Shown: positions 1 to 8,353, counted from the stretch's first letter. The stretch is 64,000 bases of DNA from Streptomyces sp. Ru62 (GCF_002920615.1 NZ_PQSU01000008.1:186001-250000); one strand, 5' to 3'. Notes: generated from the sequence alone by a model not told the origin. Numbers and translations: made by a program.

Positions 1-709
1 CGGCGGGCTGGTCGTCGGTGAGGGGCTGATTCCGGGCGAAGTCCCAGGCACGGGGACCGGTGAAGAAGTCGAGCGGCAGCCCGGAGCCGATGTGGATGCC
101 GTAGAGCTCGTCGGCGTACTTGTGGCCGAGCTGACTGGAGACGACTCCGCCGATGTCGCAACCCCCGGCGGCGTACTTCTCGTAACCCAGGGTCTCGGTC
201 ATCAGGGTGTGCCAGAGGTCGGACACCTTCCAGAAGTTGACGTCAGGAAAGCCGGTGAGCGGGCCGGGGAAACCGAAGCCGGGAAGGGACGGCACGATGA
301 CGTCGAACGCGTCGGCGGGGTCACCGCCGAACGCGGCCGGATCGGCGAGCGGGTCGATCACCTTCGACCAGTGCCAGAACGTCCACGGCCAGCCATGGGT
401 GAGGATCAAGGGGATCGGGCGAGGACCCCGGCCGGGCTTGCGTATGAAGTGCACCGGGACACCGGCGACGCTCACCTCGTAGTGCTCGTACACGTTGATG
501 GCGGCCTCGGCCTTGCGCCAGTCGTAGCCGTCCCGCCAGTAGGCCACCAGCTCACGGAGACAGCTGTCCGGGACGCCGTACGACCAGTCCTCATTGCCCT
601 CCTCCAGCGGCGGACGAGTCAGCGTGAGACGGGCGCGCAGGTCATCGAGGACCTCATCGGACACACGGATCGAGGTGGGCTCCAGAGGGAAGGCGCGCGG
701 GATGGTCAT
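1..709 (-). CDS. Epoxide hydrolase, N-terminal part (runs off left edge)
   Basis: Reading leftward from the ATG at 709, the frame stays open to the window edge. The first ~110 residues match the EHN domain of epoxide hydrolases (MTIPRAFPLEP..., then an Arg/Leu-rich first helix and a W-S-Y-G-V segment). An alpha/beta-hydrolase core follows with the oxyanion-hole motif HGWP and a downstream VPSLPGFG-type stretch. The family opens epoxides to vicinal diols with water. The nucleophile region (GGCDIGG, normally GGDWG) is visible, but the acid and His lie outside the window. The missing Trp in that motif may be natural variation. The start sits 40 bp from the octamer array at 749-908, so the array lies in its promoter region. 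Confidence 0.85.
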   Translation of the reverse strand, partial: MTIPRAFPLEPTSIRVSDEVLDDLRARLTLTRPPLEEGNEDWSYGVPDSCLRELVAYWRDGYDWRKAEAAINVYEHYEVSVAGVPVHFIRKPGRGPRPIPLILTHGWPWTFWHWSKVIDPLADPAAFGGDPADAFDVIVPSLPGFGFPGPLTGFPDVNFWKVSDLWHTLMTETLGYEKYAAGGCDIGGVVSSQLGHKYADELYGIHIGSGLPLDFFTGPRAWDFARNQPLTDDQPA

Positions 710-748
710 GGCGTGATGCCTTACTGGATTGGATAAGGGGTAGCGGTG

Positions 749-908
749 CTGTCGGCCTGTCGGCCTGTCGGCCTGTCGGCCTGTCGGCCTGTCGGCCTGT
801 CGGCCTGTCGGCCTGTCGGCCTGTCGGCCTGTCGGCCTGTCGGCCTGTCGGCCTGTCGGCCTGTCGGCCTGTCGGCCTGTCGGCCTGTCGGCCTGTCGGC
901 CTGTCGGC
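749..908. repeat. Perfect tandem array of an 8-bp unit (20 copies)
   Basis: The octamer CTGTCGGC is repeated twenty times without a mismatch, and a degenerate copy follows at 909-916. Eight is not a multiple of three, so every frame through it reads a 24-bp cycle and all six frames stay open. The open frames crossing it are therefore not evidence of coding. It lies between the start of the epoxide hydrolase gene and a decayed MarR-like gene on the same strand. Confidence 0.97.
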
Positions 909-916
909 CCGTCGGG

Positions 917-1175
917 TTGGTGGGCAGCGAGCCTGGCCATTTCAAGGAGCGCGGGCAGCGATGCGGCGGGTGCCTGGCTACGGCGCGGGTCGAGCTGGCC
1001 GACCAGACCACCGATGCGCTCCCTTCGCCGCGACACGACCATCCTGGCACCGGAGGGCATGACGTGCGCCAGCACCGCCCGCAGTCCGAGAGGCCCGGGA
1101 AGCCCACCGGTGAGTACGCGATCCCCGCCATTGTGCGGATGGCGTCCGAGCAGGGACACCGGGGCCTGCCGGGGG
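917..1175 (-). pseudogene. MarR-family regulator remnant (C-terminal part)
   Basis: Minus-strand translation between about 1110 and 920 gives RAVLAHVMPSGARMVV, then SRRRERIGGLVGQLDP and SLPALLEMARLA. These match the winged-helix beta-hairpin exit and the C-terminal dimerisation helix of MarR proteins (typical pattern: R-x-x-L-A-x-V-T-P-x-G, then a helix ending L-P-A-L-x-x-L). No start codon or recognition helix can be found upstream, and the frame runs into the octamer array. I read it as a 5'-truncated, decaying gene. It may once have controlled the neighbouring epoxide hydrolase, which is inference from position. Confidence 0.45.
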
Positions 1176-1496
1176 CTGCCGCTCGGAGGCGGGGGACTTA
1201 CGCAGGGTGAAGGTGGCGATCGGCACGGCGCCGGCGAGCAGCGCCCGGATCGACGAGAGCTACGTCGCCTTCCTCCGAGCTGATGAAGAGTTCGACGCGA
1301 TCTCGGCGCGCCTGGAGAAGAAGTCCCGTACTGGTCGAATCCTGGCAGGTCCGTCGAGGGCGGAATCAACCACAGTTATGGCGGTCGCTTCGCAGCTGTG
1401 ACGCAGTGGACCTGGCAGCAGCGCCCCGTGCCGACCGGCCCTGCATGCACCGGGGTCGTAGGCAGGCTGCTCGGCGACTGGGTGATCAGGTGGTGG

Positions 1497-1763
1497 TCAC
1501 CTATGTGTGTGATCGGTTTCCGGAGGGGGCGTGTTGCTGAGGCAGGGCGCCCGCGCCACCTCGCTGTCCGGTTCGGGGCAGTCGCCGAGGTCGGGTCCTT
1601 CGAGGATGAGGTCGAGGAGCAGGGCGGCACGGTTGGGTGAGTGCCGGTGGTGCCGATAGTGCTGGTAGAGGGTCTGGCGGGTGCCCCCGGCTCGCTCGGC
1701 CGGCGGGGCATAGCTCAGTCCGGTCGGCCCGACCGCGGGCAGGAGCTCCCGTGCGATGGTCAC
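1497..1763 (-). pseudogene. TetR-family regulator, truncated
   Basis: From a GTG at 1763 the minus strand reads TIARELLPAVGPTGLSY, then AERAGGTRQTLYQHY. This is a TetR helix-turn-helix (A-x-E-L-x-x-x-G-x-x-x-x-S-x-x-x-V-A-E-R-A-G-V-x-x-x-T-L-Y-x-H-F). A following segment (RAALLLDLILEGPD) matches the start of the ligand domain, but about six extra residues separate it from the HTH and the frame stops after 88 residues. TetR proteins are usually 180-220 residues. The gene is probably non-functional as a full regulator, or at best encodes a lone DNA-binding domain. Confidence 0.6.
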
Positions 1764-2008
1764 GACGCGGGTGCGTCAGCACTGTCCGCCCACGGGCGGA
1801 GAGAGCGGCACGTGTCCGGATTCAGCCGTGCGGACCGGCCACTGCCCGGGCCGACGGCGTCCATCGGGCCAGACCGCGTCCGACTCGTGGACGGATGATC
1901 GAATGACACGGCCCTGGTCGGGGTAGAACGGACGATGGCGTCTTCCCGCAAGGGCAGATGCCGCTACTCATCCCGGCCGGCACCCCCGGCAAGATCGAAG
2001 GACGCAGT

Positions 2009-2212
2009 ATGGCCAGCGGCACCGTGAAGTGGTTCAACTCCGAGAAGGGCTTCGGTTTCATCGCCCAGGACGGCGGCGGACCGGACGTCTTCGCCCACTA
2101 CTCCAACATCACCGGCAACGGCTACCGCGAGCTGGTCGAGGGCGAGACGGTCACGTTCGACGTCACCCAGGGCCAGAAGGGGCCCCAGGCGGAGAACATC
2201 GTCCGCGGCTGA
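2009..2212 (+). CDS. Cold-shock protein (CspA family)
   Basis: This 67-residue protein begins [18 protein letters not shown] and carries both RNA-binding signatures: RNP1 (KGFGFI) and an RNP2-like VFAHYSNI. It is one five-stranded OB-fold cold-shock domain. It should bind single-stranded RNA/DNA in the cytoplasm and melt secondary structure. The ATG at 2009 is preferred over an upstream in-frame start because the family begins at this Met and a GAAGGA ribosome site lies about 7 nt upstream. It appears to be monocistronic and is followed by a small GC hairpin. RNP2 usually reads VFVHFS, so the Ala-His-Tyr variant is slightly unusual. Confidence 0.95.
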   Translation: MASGTVKWFNSEKGFGFIAQDGGGPDVFAHYSNITGNGYRELVEGETVTFDVTQGQKGPQAENIVRG

Positions 2213-2219
2213 CGTCCCG

Positions 2220-2240
2220 CGCCGGCCCGCGCAGCCGGCG
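2220..2240 (+). terminator. Possible terminator after the cold-shock gene
   Basis: CGCCGGC at 2220-2226 and GCCGGCG at 2234-2240 form a 7-bp stem with a 7-nt loop immediately after the cold-shock stop codon. There is no U-tract, which is common for Streptomyces terminators. The stem is short. Confidence 0.4.
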
Positions 2241-2267
2241 TAGAGCGGCACCACCGAATCGGGGGGG

Positions 2268-2311
2268 AGCAGCTCGGTAACTCACTGGGTTCGTAACCCA
2301 GAGGTCGCAGG
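2268..2311 (+). other. tRNA-like fragment (anticodon arm CGT)
   Basis: CTGGG (2285-2289) pairs with CCCAG (2297-2301) around the 7-nt loop TTCGTAA. A D-arm-like GAGCAGCTCGGTAACTC precedes it, and AGGTC plus half of a T-stem (GCAGG) follows. The loop has the invariant T33 and a purine at position 37, and the anticodon would be CGT (Thr). The T-loop, the other half of the T-stem and a matching acceptor stem are absent, so this is not a functional tRNA. Such a piece could be left by an element that integrated into a tRNA gene. Confidence 0.45.
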
Positions 2312-2909
2312 ACCCCGCCACGAATTTCTAGGGGCTCGGCATCAGCCGGGCCCCCAGACGCGTTCCTTCGACCCCACGTCGAACATTGGCGAGAACTGCT
2401 TAGCCGAGGTAGGCGGCCCACTCGTCGTAGGGCGGATGCGCCGCGTACCCGATTCGGTCGAAGCCGTTGAGCCGTGGCGGACCCGAGCACAGGACCGCCA
2501 CGCCGACAAGCGGCCGCTGCCGTCGCCCGTAAGGTACATCTCGCACATCGTTACCCGGGATCGTTGCAAGGCACCTCGGTGTCGGACGGTCGCAGCCACA
2601 GCGCCTACCGTGGCGGGCCCAGTCCCTTGAAGGATCGAAGCCGAGCTGCTCGATCACCGCTGACGGGTGGCTGCCATGGGCCGCCGGTGCTGGCCGCCAG
2701 GTGGAGGAAGTAAGCCCGGCTGTCGGCGGCACGAGCAGGTAGCCGGCCGTGCCGCGGCCCCGCCCTCCGACAGCCCGGCCCCGCGACAGCCGGTGAGGTG
2801 CGGACACCCCTCCAATACACCGTGAGACATGGCCTTCGGCGGGTAGCCGCTGCTGTGATCGACGCAAGGCGCCGACGGCGTCCGCTTCGCGGGAAAGGAG
2901 AGAGCGCCT
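2312..2909. other. Region without a confident gene
   Basis: About 600 bp between the tRNA-like fragment and the next gene. The minus strand from about 2660 to 2400 reads a protein-like tail ending DRIGYAAHPPYDEWAAYLG, which could be the decayed end of a gene, but I cannot assign it to a family and no start is visible. Confidence 0.4.
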
Positions 2910-3206
2910 ATGGCTACCGGCGCGGACTCGGCGAGGATCACAGCGAAGGTCCACGGCAGGGACATCACATTGGACGGTCCCCTGTCGAAGGACGAGATCC
3001 GGAACAGGATCTGGTGGTGGCGGAGCGCCGACGCCGACCCCCGGACTTCCAAGGAACGGGAAGACGGTCAGCAGGAGCACGACGACTCCCACAAGGACGT
3101 GATCACGACCCTGGGCGGGTACTACGAAATCTCCGCTGACCCTTGTACGCCCGAGGCCGAGAGACTGGTGGAGTTGGTGTACGACGAGCTCAACCCGGAC
3201 GAGTGA
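2910..3206 (+). CDS. Small conserved hypothetical protein
   Basis: This 98-residue protein starts MATGADSARITAKVHGRDI, with a strong AAAGGAGAG ribosome site 8-10 nt upstream. It is charged and soluble, contains a Trp triplet (IWWWRSADADP) near residue 36, and ends in an acidic tail (LVYDELNPDE). I see no signal peptide or membrane segment. Codon use is normal for the genome, so it looks real, but I cannot assign a function. It stands alone between poorly coding stretches. Confidence 0.7.
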   Translation: MATGADSARITAKVHGRDITLDGPLSKDEIRNRIWWWRSADADPRTSKEREDGQQEHDDSHKDVITTLGGYYEISADPCTPEAERLVELVYDELNPDE

Positions 3207-3424
3207 CTCAGCGCGGCACAGGCAGAGCCGGGATACAGGTCTCCGCCGTGAAGAAGTGCCCTCAGCCGAGTGCGGCAGCAAAGTGCATACGGTGATCAGG
3301 TCGGGGCACACGACTCCCTGGAGTACGCATCCACCGCTTCCAGCCGTGCAGTCCTCAGGCGGATGCGCGCTCACGGACGTCGCGGGCCCCGTCAAACGGC
3401 CCGCCTTTCGAAAAGGTTGTCGCT

Positions 3425-3670
3425 GTGTTGCTGCCTGCGGAGAAGGAACTACGCGCGGTACTGGCCCGCTTCGCCGACGCCCGCTTCCGCCATGACCTGC
3501 ACCCCACCGGTCACTCCAGCCGAGAGCTGGAGGACGCCTCCTACACGCTGTGCGTGATGACCGGCACCCAGTCGGTGGACCAAGCCCTCATCGCCGCCGA
3601 CGCGCTCCTGGAACGACTGCGAGCGGACCGCACGACGACGACCAAGGCGACGCAGACACTCGCCGCCTGA
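3425..3670 (+). CDS. DUF5133 domain protein
   Basis: This 81-residue protein has a GTG start and a GAAAAGG ribosome site. It matches the small actinomycete DUF5133 family: an N-terminal LLPAEKELRAVLARF helix, a variable middle with R-E-L-E-D-A-S-Y-T-L-C-V-M-T-G-T, and a final helix DQALIAADALLERL. In this family the V-M-T-G-T-x-x-x-x-x-A-L-x-x-A segment is characteristic. The function is unknown; members are small, helical and often found in the accessory arms of Streptomyces. It has no operon partners here. Confidence 0.8.
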   Translation: MLLPAEKELRAVLARFADARFRHDLHPTGHSSRELEDASYTLCVMTGTQSVDQALIAADALLERLRADRTTTTKATQTLAA

Positions 3671-4237
3671 CGCCAAGCCACCGCGCGGTCTCCGCACCCC
3701 GCCGGAGCACAAGCTCGCCGTGGCCTCCGGCTCGGCACGGCACGGCGTCGCGGGTCGGGGATTGCTCCGGGATCGGCTCGCCCTGGCAGCAGGACCCGTT
3801 CCACCCCGGCCCGTGCGGGCGGTGCGGCGATGTGGGTGGCGTCGGTGCGCAGGGACGTTGAAACGGTAGAGGGAACAGCGGGTTCGGAGCCCCAGACCGC
3901 AGAGGTCGAAGAGACCGCGGAGCGCCGCCCGCGGCGTGAAGAACCGCACCTTGCCATCCCTGTCGCGGGACGACCTCATCCTCGCGGGGAGTGTCACGGA
4001 ACAGGCCCCGTGCACCCGCCGGGGGACTGCGAGGCGCCTGGCTTGCGGTACGCCGGTGGGTTCCTCGGGACCTTACACAGGGTGATTACTCGGTACCACT
4101 GGTAAGGCAATCCGGGCAGAAGCCTAATGCCTGAATTGTCCCGCCTTCGGGTGTGTGTGGGGCATGAGGAACGGGTAGGGGCGCTGCCGGGCCCCGCCGC
4201 ACCACTGCCGACGCGGCCCGGCAAGAGGGAGAAGATC
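3671..4237. other. Region without a recognised gene
   Basis: 567 bp with no frame showing a family signature or a convincing ribosome site. Several long frames cross it on both strands only because of the GC bias. Confidence 0.5.
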
Positions 4238-4540
4238 ATGCAGATGACTGGACGGATCGCGATAGTCGGCGCTTCCACGGTGCTCGCCGCCGGCGCCATG
4301 GCGATCGGCGGCGGTCCCGCGACGGCGATCACAGCCCAAGCGCCCGAGGAGCATCCGGCCGTCGGCGCAACCGGTGGCACTCAGCACTCCTCCGACCGCC
4401 ACCATGCCGCCCGGCAGCCCGCGGACCCTTGGATCGAGGACCAGCTGGCGACCTTCTGCCCATCGTCCAAGCAGCGGCTCGCGGTGTACGACCCCTGGGT
4501 GAAGGACCAGCTCGCGCTGTTCCAGAAGACCGGCCGGTGA
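4238..4540 (+). CDS. Small secreted protein with a duplicated DPW-x-x-DQLA motif
   Basis: This 100-residue protein starts at ATG 4238, behind a GAGGGAGAAG ribosome site. The N-terminus (MQMTGRIAIVGASTVLAAG followed by AMAIGGG and PATA) looks like a Sec signal peptide with cleavage near residue 29. The mature part holds two near-copies of one motif, ADPWIEDQLATF and YDPWVKDQLALF, about 23 residues apart. It has one Cys and a Gln/His-rich linker. I do not recognise the family; the twin motif suggests a short repeated binding element. Confidence 0.65.
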   Translation: MQMTGRIAIVGASTVLAAGAMAIGGGPATAITAQAPEEHPAVGATGGTQHSSDRHHAARQPADPWIEDQLATFCPSSKQRLAVYDPWVKDQLALFQKTGR

Positions 4541-5689
4541 GCGATGAGCGGGGAGGAGCCCACTCGCGAAGCTCGGTGGCCGCAGCTGCCGGGCCAGGCG
4601 GAACTGTGCGGCTGATCAATGGCGTGCCGCAAGAGCCGAAGGGGCGGGCGATGGCCAGGCCCAGCTGGGGTTGGCTTCGGAAAAGCTCCACGCCGCCGGT
4701 GCAGACCCCGGGGCATGAGGCCCTCATGCGATCCGAATAGGTCGGCCACTTCCTGAACGGAGCCATCGCGCAGCGACGTCGCCCCGGCCCGGGTCCTGGG
4801 ACACCTTGAGCGCGACGGGGATGTGCTCCAGCAGAGCCCTGGGCTACTGCGGCCAACCAGACCCTGGTGAGAAGTCGGCCACCTAGAAGGCAGCCGGCCG
4901 CCGACCCTGCCGCGCCCGGGCCAGGTACCGGTGTGCCGACCTCGCCATCCAGAGTCCGTCGGCCCGATATGTGGCCCTCGCAGCAGCTCGCGCACACCGT
5001 CTGTGCCCTCGACGACGAGCAGCTCGTCGTCGAGGGCCGTGCTCCACTGCCCGTTGTGCGAGGACCCCGCCCTGCTCCCTGCCGTGGAGCACCCCGCCCT
5101 GCTCAACCTCGGCACCCTCAACGCCGGCAGTTTCGCCGTCGAGCGGTAGGTGTTCGCCCTCGCCGACACCGACGCCCGAGTGCAGCACACAGCCGCTGAC
5201 GCCCCCCCGCCTGTCGTTCCCCGCCACCGACCGTGGCCCGGGCAGCCACGTGCACGGGCTGCACTTCGCGCGCGTGGGGGTCGAGGGGCGCTCGACGAGG
5301 ACGCCGAGCCCGAGCCGTGCAGGTGACCTTGAGGGCCGGGCGATCCGCTGGCAGCAGCCAGACCGTACATTCGGACCACGTCCAGTGACGTGTCCACGAC
5401 AAGCTCGGCAGATCGATGCAGAGCCGGCGCTGGGCATGCTGCCCGCCCGGGAGCGAGCCGAGGCGATCGTGAGTTCGGGTCGGTGTACGGAGGGCCGGGA
5501 GCACGTCGGACACCTGACCACGTCAGCGACGGGCTGGTCGGCTGACCGCCCGGCAGGGAGCCGCAGCTCGGGTTCGACACCGGATGGCGCGCAGGTTGGC
5601 CCAGGACGCGGCAGCTCGGACCGCGGTCACATCCGCCGTGCTCGGCTGTGGTCCGCGTCCGCGGTGGCCGCATACGCACTCACACTCGT
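4541..5689. other. Long region without an intact gene
   Basis: About 1.15 kb. Open frames on both strands lack ribosome sites and family motifs. The only distinct structure I see is the long palindrome at 5005-5037. The right end merges into an IS5 transposase remnant, so this may be decayed mobile DNA. Confidence 0.5.
5005..5037. repeat. Perfect inverted repeat, 16-bp arms with a 1-nt centre
   Basis: GCCCTCGACGACGAGC at 5005-5020 is followed after one base (5021) by its exact reverse complement at 5022-5037. No gene flanks it closely. It could extrude as a hairpin or be a dimeric protein site. Confidence 0.95.
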
Positions 5690-5981
5690 TCCCGAGATCC
5701 CGCATACCGAGATCACCCGGGCGCACCTGCCGCAGAGGCTGGGGTCCGGCTCCGGCATGACCTGGTGGCGCCGCCTGGCTGCGTCGAACGAGGCAGGCAT
5801 GCGGGACCAACCGCACGCGGTGCTGCTGAAGAAGCTGCGGTCGGCCAAGCATCAGGACAGGTCGCGGATGGTGATCAACTCCTTCCACCTGCAGGTGATC
5901 AACTCCTTCCACCTGCAGGCGGCCCGGCGGGATCCACAAGGAGAAACGTTCGCCTCCCCGCGAGGCGGGTCGCTGCCGTGA
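5690..5981 (+). pseudogene. IS5-family transposase remnant
   Basis: One frame reads GMTWWRRLAASNEAG, then LLKKLRSAKHQDRSRMVI and AARRDPQGE. This is a decayed version of the widespread Streptomyces IS5-type transposase segment G-M-T-C-W-R-R-L..W-N-E-A-G..L-L-K-K-L-R-S-A..D-W-S-R-A-V-I-D-S-S-H, which contains the first catalytic Asp. Here the D-S-S-H motif is replaced by N-S-F-H and then duplicated. Both ends of the gene are missing. Confidence 0.7.
5871..5918. repeat. 24-bp exact tandem duplication
   Basis: The 24 bases at 5871-5894 (GTGATCAACTCC...CTGCAG) are repeated exactly at 5895-5918. This duplicates eight codons (V-I-N-S-F-H-L-Q) inside the IS5 remnant, exactly at the position of the catalytic D-S-S-H motif. 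Confidence 0.97.
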
Positions 5982-6036
5982 GACGCCGCTTATCCTGGGA
6001 GTACGGGCCGCTCACGGGAACCTGGGAGGTGTGCCC

Positions 6037-6423
6037 GTGTCCCGCTCTCCCCGCTTCCATCTCGACGTGGCAGGCCACTCCGTCACGGTGCAGACACGCT
6101 TGGCCACACATGAGGCCGAGCTGCTGGTGGACGGCAAGGTGGTCGGCTACGAGTGCACCCAGGCGGGACACCGCAGGCTCACCACGCTCACCGCCGAACT
6201 CCCCGGTGACCCACCCCAGCCCTTCGACGTCACTCTCCGCACCGGCGATGCCACCGGGCATACGGCCACCTGCGTGCTGGAGATCGCCGGGTGCAGACAC
6301 CCTATGCCCGAGGTGCCCCTGGGACGAGGCGACACCATGCGGCCCGGTGTGTACCGGCCCTCACTGCGCCGGATACGCAGACTTCTGCGTCACAGTCTCC
6401 CGCGACACGCCCGCCGCCGCTGA
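6037..6423 (+). CDS. Conserved hypothetical protein
   Basis: This 128-residue protein starts MSRSPRFHLDVAGHSVTVQT. The GTG at 6037 is chosen over one at 6031 because a GGGAGG ribosome site ends at 6029, giving 7 nt of spacing. The N-terminal 85 residues alternate hydrophobic and polar residues (V-T-V-Q-T-R-L, A-E-L-L-V-D-G-K-V-V-G-Y), which suggests a beta-sandwich. The C-terminus is Arg-rich (RRIRRLLRHSLPRHARRR), which is unusual and could bind nucleic acid or reflect a frame change near the end. The function is unknown. Confidence 0.6.
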   Translation: MSRSPRFHLDVAGHSVTVQTRLATHEAELLVDGKVVGYECTQAGHRRLTTLTAELPGDPPQPFDVTLRTGDATGHTATCVLEIAGCRHPMPEVPLGRGDTMRPGVYRPSLRRIRRLLRHSLPRHARRR

Positions 6424-7131
6424 CAGGGTGCATCCATGGGACGTGCGCGCCACCTGCGGTAGTCCGTGCCTGGCGATCCATGTCGACCGCCGATGGGCCC
6501 GACCCGCGGCTGGCGGCTTCTCGTGCTGGTCCCCCCCGGAGTCGATGGGCGCTATGCGGGAGTGGAGGTGGTCGGCGGGGTCACCGACCGAGGCTGCGCA
6601 CCTGAACCGGAGAGCGGAGTCGCCGGGGTCGTGAACGGTGCAGGCATGCTGCCTTCACTGTCTGTGTGACGTAGCTGCTGGGTGGTGTGCAGCGCGGCGT
6701 GAAGCAGGAGACGCGCGGGCAGCCCCAGGCCGCTGGCGTCGATGGCCATGCCAAGGAGAGGCGTGGCGAGGGGAGTGAGGGTGCGGACAAGTGACTGCAC
6801 CGATGGAACAAGTGAGGTGCGGGGAAGCGTGATGACGAGAGTGAGAGGCACTGCGGTGTCCTAGAGCCGATCAAGCCGATCAAGCCAAGTCGAAGGCGGC
6901 TTGTTTTGCCGGTTTTCCTCAGGACAGTCCGCTTCGGAGGCGCGTAAATGGCCTCAATCTCTCATCTGTGCCAACAAAAGGTGAACGCGGATGGTGATCT
7001 ACTCGGACGACTCGGACGGTGATCGCCGATTCCTGCACGGTTGGCCGTTGATCCGTAAACGAACAGACCCTGAATATGCATGCATCGGACATAATGAAAG
7101 AGGGGGTCAGCGAGAGTGATGGAGTGATCAC
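6424..7131. other. Intergenic region, AT-richer near its right end
   Basis: 708 bp. Apart from a possible minus-strand ORF (6552-6851), nothing coding is evident. About 6890-7125 is markedly less GC-rich than the rest of the window and probably holds the promoter of the gene at 7132. Confidence 0.5.
6552..6851 (-). CDS. Possible small hypothetical protein
   Basis: A 99-residue frame with a GTG start, behind an AGGA about 8 nt upstream. It begins MPLTLVITLPRTSLVPSV and has an amphipathic, Leu-rich middle (ARLLLHAALHTTQQL). The tail is Pro/Thr-rich. Codon bias is weaker than in neighbouring genes and I know no family, so it may be spurious. Confidence 0.3.
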   Translation of the reverse strand: MPLTLVITLPRTSLVPSVQSLVRTLTPLATPLLGMAIDASGLGLPARLLLHAALHTTQQLRHTDSEGSMPAPFTTPATPLSGSGAQPRSVTPPTTSTPA

Positions 7132-7509
7132 ATGACCCAGACGACAGCCCAGCCCCCCGCAGCAGCCCCCGCGGACGCGATCGCCGATCACACCCAGCAT
7201 GACCACGACCGGCACACGATCACCATTCCGCTCGACAACGTCGCCCACGCCGCGCAGAAGGCGGTCACCCTTCCCATCACCGCCGCCCAGCGCATTCTGC
7301 CGGCCAAAGGCGGACTTCCCCTCTACGCCGGGCTCGGCGCCCTCGCTCTGGCAGGCGCCCTGGAGTGGCCCGTTGCCGCCGGAATCGGCATCGGCTACGC
7401 CGTCCTACGCCGCGGAGGAGCATTCCCGCCCCCACCATCGGCACGCCAGACATCCGCAGAGGCAGTCACGATCGACAAGCCCACAACCTCACCGCCCGGA
7501 GCCGACTGA
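7132..7509 (+). CDS. Small membrane protein, hypothetical
   Basis: This 125-residue protein has an ATG start with GGAG 8 nt upstream. The N-terminal half is hydrophilic and His-rich (ADHTQHDHDRHTI). The middle contains GLPLYAGLGALALAGALEW followed by PVAAGIGIGYAVL, which forms one long or two short membrane segments. The C-terminus is a Pro/Thr-rich tail. It belongs to a group of small actinomycete membrane proteins of unknown role, often considered stress-associated; that association is not shown here. The His-rich head could bind metal, which is inference. Confidence 0.75.
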   Translation: MTQTTAQPPAAAPADAIADHTQHDHDRHTITIPLDNVAHAAQKAVTLPITAAQRILPAKGGLPLYAGLGALALAGALEWPVAAGIGIGYAVLRRGGAFPPPPSARQTSAEAVTIDKPTTSPPGAD

Positions 7510-7657
7510 GATTCCCTGAAGCACACACCGGCACTGCGGAAACGATGGTGACTCGCGACCCACGGTCGCCGGGCGCGCCGACGGCGCCGGGCGGCCGATA
7601 TTTGTTCCTGCCCCCGCTTCCACACGGCCCGCTCCCGCACGGCCGCCATCCCCAAGG

Positions 7658-8353
7658 TCAGGCCGTGGCCTCGGCCAGTCTTTTCATGCCAGGCTGGTCG
7701 GTCACGCAGCCCACCAGACCAAGCGCCCGGGCCAGCGCCAGGTCGCGTTCATCGTTGACGGTCCAGGCCATCACGTCGATACCGGCAGCGCCGCACCTGT
7801 CCACAATGGCCTGGTTCAGCTGCCGCAACTCCACGCTGACCAGCGTGGAACCGACCTGCTGAGCGCGGCCGACGAAGGTTTCGCGGTGCGCGCTGGCGCC
7901 TGCCACCAGCACTGTGCGGGCCTGCGGCAGCAGGCTGCGGACCTCGATCAGCGCCGTGTCGTGGAACGACAGCACCGAAACCCGGTCCAACAGGTCGCGC
8001 TCGGCCAGCACTTTGGCCAGCGACCGGGCAGCGGCCACGTCCTTGATCTCCGCCTGGATCGGCAGCGTCGGCCCGACGGCGTCCAGCACCTCCCCGAACG
8101 TGGGGATCCGCTCACCGAGCCCGGCATCGAGCTCCTTGAGCCTTTCCAATTCCTGGTCGGCGATCGGACCGGAACCGTCCGTCGTGCGCTCCAAGGTCTC
8201 GTCGTGCATGACGACCAGCTCGCCGTCCTTGCTCAGATGCAAGTCCAGTTCGATACCGTCCAGACCCTCACGTTCAGCCCGCAGGAAAGAACGCAGGGTG
8301 TTCTCCGGCTCGGCGGCCATGACACCACGATGGCCGATGATGAAGAAAGACAC
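7658..8353 (-). CDS. Glycerophosphodiester phosphodiesterase (GDPD family)
   Basis: This 231-residue TIM-barrel enzyme hydrolyses glycerophosphodiesters to glycerol-3-phosphate and an alcohol. The signature reads GHRGVMAAEPENT near the N-terminus (catalytic His and the E-N-T metal/substrate residues). Then come GIELDLHLSKDGELVVMHD (metal-binding E and D, second His) and LERTTDG. The C-terminus has the usual V-M-A-W-T-V-N strand and a V-T-D-Q-P-G end. I choose the GTG at 8353 because the family starts just before the H-R-G motif and an AAGGA lies upstream; the frame is open a further 50 residues. There is no signal peptide, so it is probably cytoplasmic. Confidence 0.92.
   Translation of the reverse strand: MSFFIIGHRGVMAAEPENTLRSFLRAEREGLDGIELDLHLSKDGELVVMHDETLERTTDGSGPIADQELERLKELDAGLGERIPTFGEVLDAVGPTLPIQAEIKDVAAARSLAKVLAERDLLDRVSVLSFHDTALIEVRSLLPQARTVLVAGASAHRETFVGRAQQVGSTLVSVELRQLNQAIVDRCGAAGIDVMAWTVNDERDLALARALGLVGCVTDQPGMKRLAEATA

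Noticed and set aside
746..1210. Repeat-coded proteins across the octamer array
   Set aside because: An 8-bp perfect repeat leaves every frame open. No ribosome site or conserved flanks support translation.
1207..1401. A 64-residue ORF between the decayed regulators
   Set aside because: It has no ribosome site or similarity, and sits in a zone of degenerate sequence.
2268..2311. Functional tRNA-Thr
   Set aside because: The T-arm is incomplete and no acceptor stem can be formed.
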